Assembly (NCBI GenBank): GCA_030159075.1
Contig: BROG01000264.1
Location: forward strand, 401,501 to 465,500
Reading direction: 5' to 3'
From: Atrina japonica
Taxonomy: Eukaryota > Mollusca > Bivalvia > Pterioida > Pinnidae
DNA: 64,000 bases
The position numbers and the translations under genes were made by a program. Of the stretch, positions 58,250-64,000 are shown in pieces. Under the pieces are notes generated by a model, which saw only the letters and a program-made list of their open reading frames with translations, had not been told where the DNA came from and ran no database searches. Within the stretch, counting starts at the first letter, position 1. Every line of letters starts with the position of its first letter.

Positions 58250-58512
58250 TCGACGAGAGCCGTCGTGGCTCCACAGTAGAGTGTCCGATTCGCAACGGGT
58301 GGGTCGTGGGTTCAAGTCTCGGCGGGGCGGCTGCTTTTTCTGTCCTTCGGATGAAAGTAAAAACAGTAAATGTCGGCACGTAAAAGAACGCTCAATGATT
58401 AATGGCCGTAAGTACCGAGAAAGGCAAAATATTTTAAGCCCTTCACGGGCATTTGGTGACGTCTCCATATGAGTGAATGATTCTTGAGTGGTACGTTAAA
58501 CAACAAAAACAT
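58250..58512 (+). mobile_element. SINE A copy
   Basis: Head 'gagccgtcgtggctccacag', B-box-like 'gggttcaagtctc', body 'gatgaaagtaaaaacagt', end 'acgttaaacaacaaaaac'. Confidence 0.85.
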
Positions 58513-59024
58513 AGTTATCGGCAAACCGTATTTGTACATATCCTATGTGTGCAATGTTTTCGTTGTAAAGCACTGTACAGTAATGAGATATCTATTGGCT
58601 ATAGTTATAGAGATAATAAGTGAGTTATGAAAGGACTATTGAGTTTGAATGTAATTGCATATCGTTTGAGGTTTAAAATGCATGCATTTTTTGCCCAGTT
58701 ATGTATTCTGTTCGGCATGAACAAGTAGCTGTTTTTATATTGAGGTCACGTTTCTCTCAATCGTATTTCACAAAGAAAACATATATGGAGAACAAAACTA
58801 TATTCTATTTAGACCATACATGAAGAACAATTGTTGCTATATTTAAAGCAAATTTTCATTCAGACAAAAAATCATTACTTGGACGTTTATCAAACTTTAA
58901 TATGCCTTCAAGAAAGGTTTTCGCATATTGTTATATGATGGCTGCCAGTCGTTAATGGTGAAAGCGAGAACCCGGTTACAATGCACCCGGGAAGAGACCA
59001 CTGGCCTTCAGGAAGTTATTGTTG
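58513..59024. other. Non-coding DNA
   Basis: Nothing supportable. Confidence 0.4.
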
Positions 59025-59235
59025 TTGTATTTTTGTTTAACGTCCCACTCAAGAATACTTAACTCATATGGAGACGTTACCAAATGCCGGGGAAAGGATT
59101 CAAATTTTGGCCTACGCTCGGCACTTTCGGCCATTGAGCAGTGAGGGTGCTGACACGGGACCTCAGTTTTTACTGTCTCAACCGAAGGACAGGAAAAGTC
59201 AGCCACCTCCGCCGAGGCGCATTCCGCAAGTATTA
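59025..59235 (-). mobile_element. SINE A copy, partial
   Basis: Starts at the 3' end 'tgtttaacgtcccactcaag' and stops within the head region; the tRNA-like portion is damaged. Confidence 0.75.
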
Positions 59236-59261
59236 GTTTCAATATAAACCTTCAATTACTA

Positions 59262-59522
59262 ATGATCTGAGCCAGTCTGGCTCAGTCGGTAGGACGGTCG
59301 ACTCTTGATCGTGAGTTCGAGTCCAGCCGGCGGCGGGTTGGTTACCCGTCCTTCGGATGAGACAGTAAAACTCAAGGTCTTGTCTCGCAGTAGGTGTCGG
59401 CACGTTAAAGAACCCTCACTGCTCAATGGCCGTAAGTGCTGAGCATGGGCCAAAATTAGAAGCCCTTCACCATTTGAGTGAAAGATTCTTGAGTGGGACG
59501 TTAAACAACAATAAACAAACCA
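59262..59522 (+). mobile_element. SINE A copy
   Basis: Head 'gccagtctggctcagtcggt' and B box 'gagttcgagtccagccgg', ending 'caacaataaacaaacc'. It lies head to head with the previous copy. Confidence 0.9.
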
Positions 59523-60040
59523 ATGATCTGATTTACAACGACCATACTTTTGGCTAATTCATGGGTACACTCACACTTAATATGAAGATGAATAAAGACA
59601 TTATTCATTTGGGATTGAGATTCTAAGTTCATCATGGGTTGCTGCACCAACAAAAATTGAATGTTGAGAAAGCGTACGAAGTCATGCAAGACACACGAGG
59701 TGTGTGCATACGTGAAAACTAGAATATCATTACTTTGTAATTTGATTAAGGATACAACTTTTACAGTCTAAAATAAAATAATTTTTATTTCAAGCGAAAA
59801 TGTTTTATCATGTCTCTTTTTAAGGACACAAATTTTTTATTGGGACACCTGCAATTGTGAATATATAAAATAACAAAACCACTGCGGCTAATGCTAACAG
59901 AGAACGATCAAATTTCATGTTTAAAGAAACATATATCCTGTGTTTATTCAAGTACCACAACACTTGAAATACGCAGGTATTTTAAAGGACACAGTGATGT
60001 GCCAGATAGTCGGTTTTATGTAATACCATTATCGTGTTTT
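59523..60040. other. Non-coding DNA
   Basis: Nothing supportable. Confidence 0.4.
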
Positions 60041-60046
60041 AAGTAA

Positions 60047-60103
60047 TTATATATATATATATATATATATATAATCTATATAATATATATTATATATATA
60101 TAT

Positions 60104-60140
<37 letters not shown>
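60047..60140. repeat. (TA)n array with internal palindromes
   Basis: Interrupted TA repeat capable of forming cruciforms. Confidence 0.9.
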
Positions 60141-60141
<1 letters not shown>

Positions 60142-60214
60142 GCATTATCAATCTATTCCAAGTAAAACGATATATTGTTAGTAACACTGAATATGACCTC
60201 GAATTCTTTTACTT

Positions 60215-60497
60215 GCTTGTTTATTTTTGTTTAACGTCCCACTCTAGAATCTTTCACTCATATGGAGACGTCACTATATGTCGGTGAAGGGCTTCAAATT
60301 TTTTCCTGTGCTCGGCACTTACAGCCATTGAGCAGTGAGGGTTCTTTAACGTTTCAACACCTACTGTGACACGGGACCTCGGGTTTTACTGTCTCAGTGT
60401 CCAAAAGACAGAAACCAACCTGTCGCCGGCTGGACTCGAACTCACGACCTCACGATCAAGAGTCGAGCGTGCTACCGACTGAGCCAGGCCGGCTCCG
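60215..60497 (-). mobile_element. SINE A copy
   Basis: Reverse-oriented, from 'tgtttaacgtcccactctag' to the head 'ctaccgactgagccaggccg'. Confidence 0.85.
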
Positions 60498-60609
60498 ATT
60501 TCTTTTACAATTAGTATTCAGGCTTAAATTATTCCAACGATAAGTCCAACGGAAATAAAATATTTTTCACTTGTATGTTGACGTTTGTATTTGAATAGTT
60601 TTATGCCAC

Positions 60610-60925
60610 TCTCACCATTTCCGGTGTTCTAGTCGTACAGCGATCGACTCGCATGCGGAAGGTCCCGGATTCGATTCCCGGACCGGGTCATACCGAAGAG
60701 TTTAAAAATGGCAGCGCTCGGCATACGAAGTTAAAGTCACGAGTCTTTCGGATGAGACTTAAAATGGAGGTCCCGTGTTGCAGAAAGCGTGGCACAATAA
60801 AAACCATCACTGCATTGGCGTCAGTCCAAACTTTGTAGGGCATCACTTCCAACAGGTATCAGTATAAGTGAAAATTTCTTGACTGTAATTATTATTGTAA
60901 GACAACAATAAAACAAACCGCCACT
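60610..60925 (+). mobile_element. SINE-like element with tRNA head
   Basis: Head with 'cagcgatcgactcgcatgcg' and B box 'gattcgattcccggacc', body 'cggatgagacttaaaatgga', tail 'caacaataaaacaaacc'. The body resembles SINE A but the head differs, so a related subfamily is likely. Confidence 0.7.
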
Positions 60926-61576
60926 CTCAAGAATTTTTACTTTAGGTGGCTGCAAGTATTTAATGGTGGAGGAGAGTACACGGTCACAATGTACCAGAGA
61001 AGAGATAACCAGCTTCCCCCAAGTAAACCAGCAACTTTCCCCACAAAAAGCAACTTATGTTTCAGCCGGGCTCGAATCTTCGCTGACCAGAAATGTTTAA
61101 AGTGCGATAACCTCTCTGCCTCCGATGCCTCTGTATTTAGATGTAGCCAGTCACACATTTCACTAGTGCTATGCAATGTATGTTCTATGTCGAGTCATGT
61201 CATAATACTTCGTGTTTTAAAACTCATCCGGAAAACCTCTGACCGCTTTCAAAATATTCTGCATGACATGGACCATTTGAGAGCATCCCATGTCTCCTAC
61301 TTCGGATCAGTTATAATTTAGACGTAAATGGTGATTACTGTATAATGACTAATATGTCCATTGTGTAATGATTTTAAACCCAAGGTCATGTGGCTTCTTC
61401 TTTCGGCTTTTGACAAATGCGAATGGAATAGAATATGACAGAACGTAAGTACCCAAGGTTCACTACCACGTTTGCAGATTTACGGTAGTCCATCAGCAAA
61501 TATTGCAGTAAATGTATACGACTTTGGTTACACATATCATAAAGAGCACCAATAGCGGGATTAATGCAAAAGCCTT

Positions 61577-61581
<5 letters not shown>

Positions 61582-61672
<91 letters not shown>
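61582..61672. repeat. (GA)n microsatellite
   Basis: About 45 uninterrupted GA units; the 117-codon minus frame across it is an artefact. Confidence 0.95.
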
Positions 61673-61675
<3 letters not shown>

Positions 61676-61739
61676 AGTTATGATGCTTATTGTCAGTTTT
61701 ATCTCGAGGAGTACATTTAAATGGAGAAATGATAGTCAC

Positions 61740-62811
61740 TCCAGTCCTATCCCCTGTTATTTGTATGGATTATAGGTTGGTAGAATGATGTTGTATACTG
61801 AAATATCATAGGTTGTTTGTTTGCTGCCAACATTCTTACCATGTGAAATACAAATGGAATATATTTATGTGTTTTCCTTCTAAGAAATAAGGTTAATGAC
61901 CACGAGATTTTAATTTTTCGTTAAAAATGGCTTTTTTTTAGCCTTGCTGTAGCTGGGGGCAGAGTGTTTAAAGTTTTGTCTTCTAAGCTAACCAGTACGG
62001 ATGTATGTAGAGCTTTGGTAGTTCCTGGTGTCTGTGTCAGTGTCTGTGTGACACGAAATCATCCTTGGAAAGATTATTAATGTAAAAACCAAAGATACCG
62101 AAGTATTAATCATCAGCTTGTGCAGGGGACAAATCTTGATGAACACGGAATAAGCACAGATATCAAATCTAACTAGAGTTATTCCCCTTACAATACACCA
62201 AACGCATTATTATAACATCTTGGCATAGATCTATGCGGACAGGAGATGAAAACACACTTCCGACAATATGACGCTACCGGAGGTAGACTTAGGGAACTTT
62301 ATGTTGAAGATCGGTACTCTACCAACTGAGCTAGTCTGTCTATGATAACTATCCTGACAACACAGACTTTTGTCAACAGGACAGTTACATGACTGGCGGA
62401 TTTTAAATATTTTATTAGTTCAAAATATATTTATCTGACCTTAAGGTGTTCCGACGTCATGAAAATAAAATGTTTTGCATGTGCAAGTTGTACGTAAAAT
62501 AAACAAACATTTGTTATCACTTGGGTTGTAGAAATCTCAACCATGCAGGGTCCGCAGTAACCAAAATTACTCAGTATTCAAGTTCAATTGTTTTTATAAA
62601 GATTTTGATAATGAAAACGCATAGAACCTATACTGCAAGTTGACAGGTATATATATTTGTAATATAATGTTGTAAATAATGATGAAAATTTATTAGTCAT
62701 TTTAAGAAAACAATATTTTAAGAAACAAATAGTTTTAATATAAAATAAATTTGGATCACATACTCAGTTTTTTTTTATTATTATTTTAATGAGAATATCA
62801 TAATGTTTACC
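61740..62811. other. Non-coding DNA
   Basis: A tRNA-like scrap in reverse near 62,310-62,340 ('ctctaccaactgagctagtc') and a weak Penelope-like scrap near 62,085-62,165. No gene. Confidence 0.4.
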
Positions 62812-63140
62812 TAATGTGTTTGATATGAATGAAAGAAAGATTATCATGCGTTCCTTGCCAGTCACATCCCGAAGTTTTACAAACGACTGTATAATCAAAA
62901 TATGTAGTAAAATAAAAGGCTTGAGTATAGATTAAATCTGGTGTTTTCGATTTGAAGAAAAAGTGAAGAAGTACTAAAGGATAATCGATAATCCAACTGC
63001 TTTTGTACGGAAACGCATATTTATTCTTATGTACTTGTCTATGACAAACTCTACAATTACAATGACAAATACGACGTATCGATGTTTTGTCTTCCCTTGA
63101 TTTATCCTTTATAGTTTGCACCAGGATGATGGCAATCGGC
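62812..63140 (-). CDS. Possible internal exon, Cys-rich protein
   Basis: A 329-bp stretch that begins after a good acceptor (TTTCTTTTTTACAG) and stays open up to a GTAAAC donor, reading CHCNCRVCHRQVHK early and VCKTSGCDWQG near its end. The Cys/His pairs suggest zinc binding, but no family is recognised and no neighbouring exon is seen within the window. Could be chance. Confidence 0.3.
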
Positions 63141-64000
63141 CTGTAAAAAAGAAATGATAAAATCTGAATTAATTCAATAAACAAGTTGAACTGTATCTGT
63201 TGTCCGAGTCACCTAACATGACGCGGCGGAGAATTTTTGATTATTATACAGATGATTATACTCACTTATCGGTTATAACAAGCTCCACGGGAAAAGCGTT
63301 TTATGCTAACTGAATACACTCTTATGTTTGTTGACAAGTAGGAACGATTACTCTAGTCAGTGTAATTTTAATGCTATGCTTTATTACCTAAACTTTAAAC
63401 TCGTACAGGTCAGAAATTGTGAATTATTTAAAAGAAAGAATATTCTTCAAAAGTGTGTATCTACCGTTTTGCCAAAGCCAATTTATGTGTCCACACTGTA
63501 TGTTGTAGAGAAGCTACATGAGTAATGACCTCTCTATATAACTTTGAAACGTAGGACTTCTGTGTGATACGAATTCAGTGCATTATGAATAGAACTTTTT
63601 CGAATTGTTCCATTTCGACACGGTTCATAATAATATTATGTAACTTAGACGAAAAATGTGTCCTACATAACTTTCAGTTAATGAGTTTATCGCATAGGTG
63701 ACCAGAAATATGTATTACATACAGTGAAAAGAGCCAGATTTTAGAAGTAGCCTAGAGTAAAGGCATGACTCTTGTCATCTTTCCCCTCCTCAAATGACCT
63801 TGAACAAAATATCATTGAATATTGTCAATGTAGATATTACGAAACCGGAAATAACCTAGGTCACATTTCTGTTAACGTCACGCGATCCGAGTACAAAATA
63901 TTCCACAAAACTGAACGTAATGTGAAAACTAGAAAAACGGTCTACTGCGTCAGATTTTATGTACGGGCGTACACATTTAGTAGACGCATAGGAGAAAAAT
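63141..64000. other. Non-coding DNA to window end
   Basis: Nothing supportable. Confidence 0.4.

Noticed and set aside
61386..61739. 117-codon minus-strand ORF
   Set aside because: Most of it is a Leu-Ser run from the GA array.

Overview
The window looks like nuclear DNA of a marine mollusc, most likely a bivalve. Reasons: it is AT-rich and gene-poor, it carries intron-containing laccase-type multicopper oxidase genes of the animal kind, and it is crowded with tRNA-derived SINEs, Penelope-like retroelement fragments, a piggyBac remnant, MITEs and long dinucleotide arrays. Species assignment is inference; no rRNA, intact tRNA gene, CRISPR array or bacterial operon was seen.

Layout. (a) About 40-12,255 and 22,470-32,640 are the two arms of a very large inverted duplication. 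Each arm holds one laccase gene: copy 1 (minus, 2 exons, complete, with a C-terminal membrane segment) and copy 2 (plus, lacking the intron and the membrane segment through a deletion that also shifts the frame). The left arm is longer mainly because of two stretches (about 5,490-6,615 and 4,556-5,415) that are missing on the right. (b) Between the arms lies a 7.3 kb virus-like element (13,407-20,738) with imperfect terminal inverted repeats of about 1.8 kb. Its 3.6 kb core encodes, on the minus strand, an A32/FtsK-type packaging ATPase, a basic protein of the kind found in Polinton/adintovirus-like elements and two unknown proteins; the ATPase and basic-protein genes have frameshifts. Each terminal repeat carries one copy of a proline-rich/coiled-coil gene transcribed outward. 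I see no polymerase, integrase or major capsid gene. (c) 32.6-44.4 kb is intergenic DNA with a SINE, Penelope tails, a MITE, a decayed DUF7869-like gene and an internally deleted piggyBac. (d) 44,752-50,837 is a third, complete laccase gene (plus), whose 3.9 kb intron contains a 5'-truncated Penelope-like reverse transcriptase inserted in a 37-bp minisatellite. (e) 51.9-55.3 kb is a cluster of further Penelope fragments; 55.6-57.8 kb is a partial duplicate of the DNA upstream of laccase 3; 58-64 kb is SINE-rich with no convincing gene.

The most unusual signals are in the virus-like element. Both outward genes end in a stem-loop that matches the histone mRNA 3' processing signal (6-bp stem, TTTA/TTTC loop, ACC(CA) flank, purine-rich element downstream). 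The terminal repeats carry a dense set of housekeeping-promoter motifs (CRE, ETS, CCAAT, YY1-like, CACGTG, NRF1). Together they suggest, as inference, an element tuned to growing or S-phase host cells.

The three laccases share the four copper-binding motifs, a signal peptide and (copies 1 and 3) a Ser/Thr-rich stalk plus one C-terminal transmembrane helix, so they are predicted cell-surface phenol oxidases. The palindrome could be a real duplication, or two divergent haplotypes joined head to head by the assembler; the sequence alone cannot decide.
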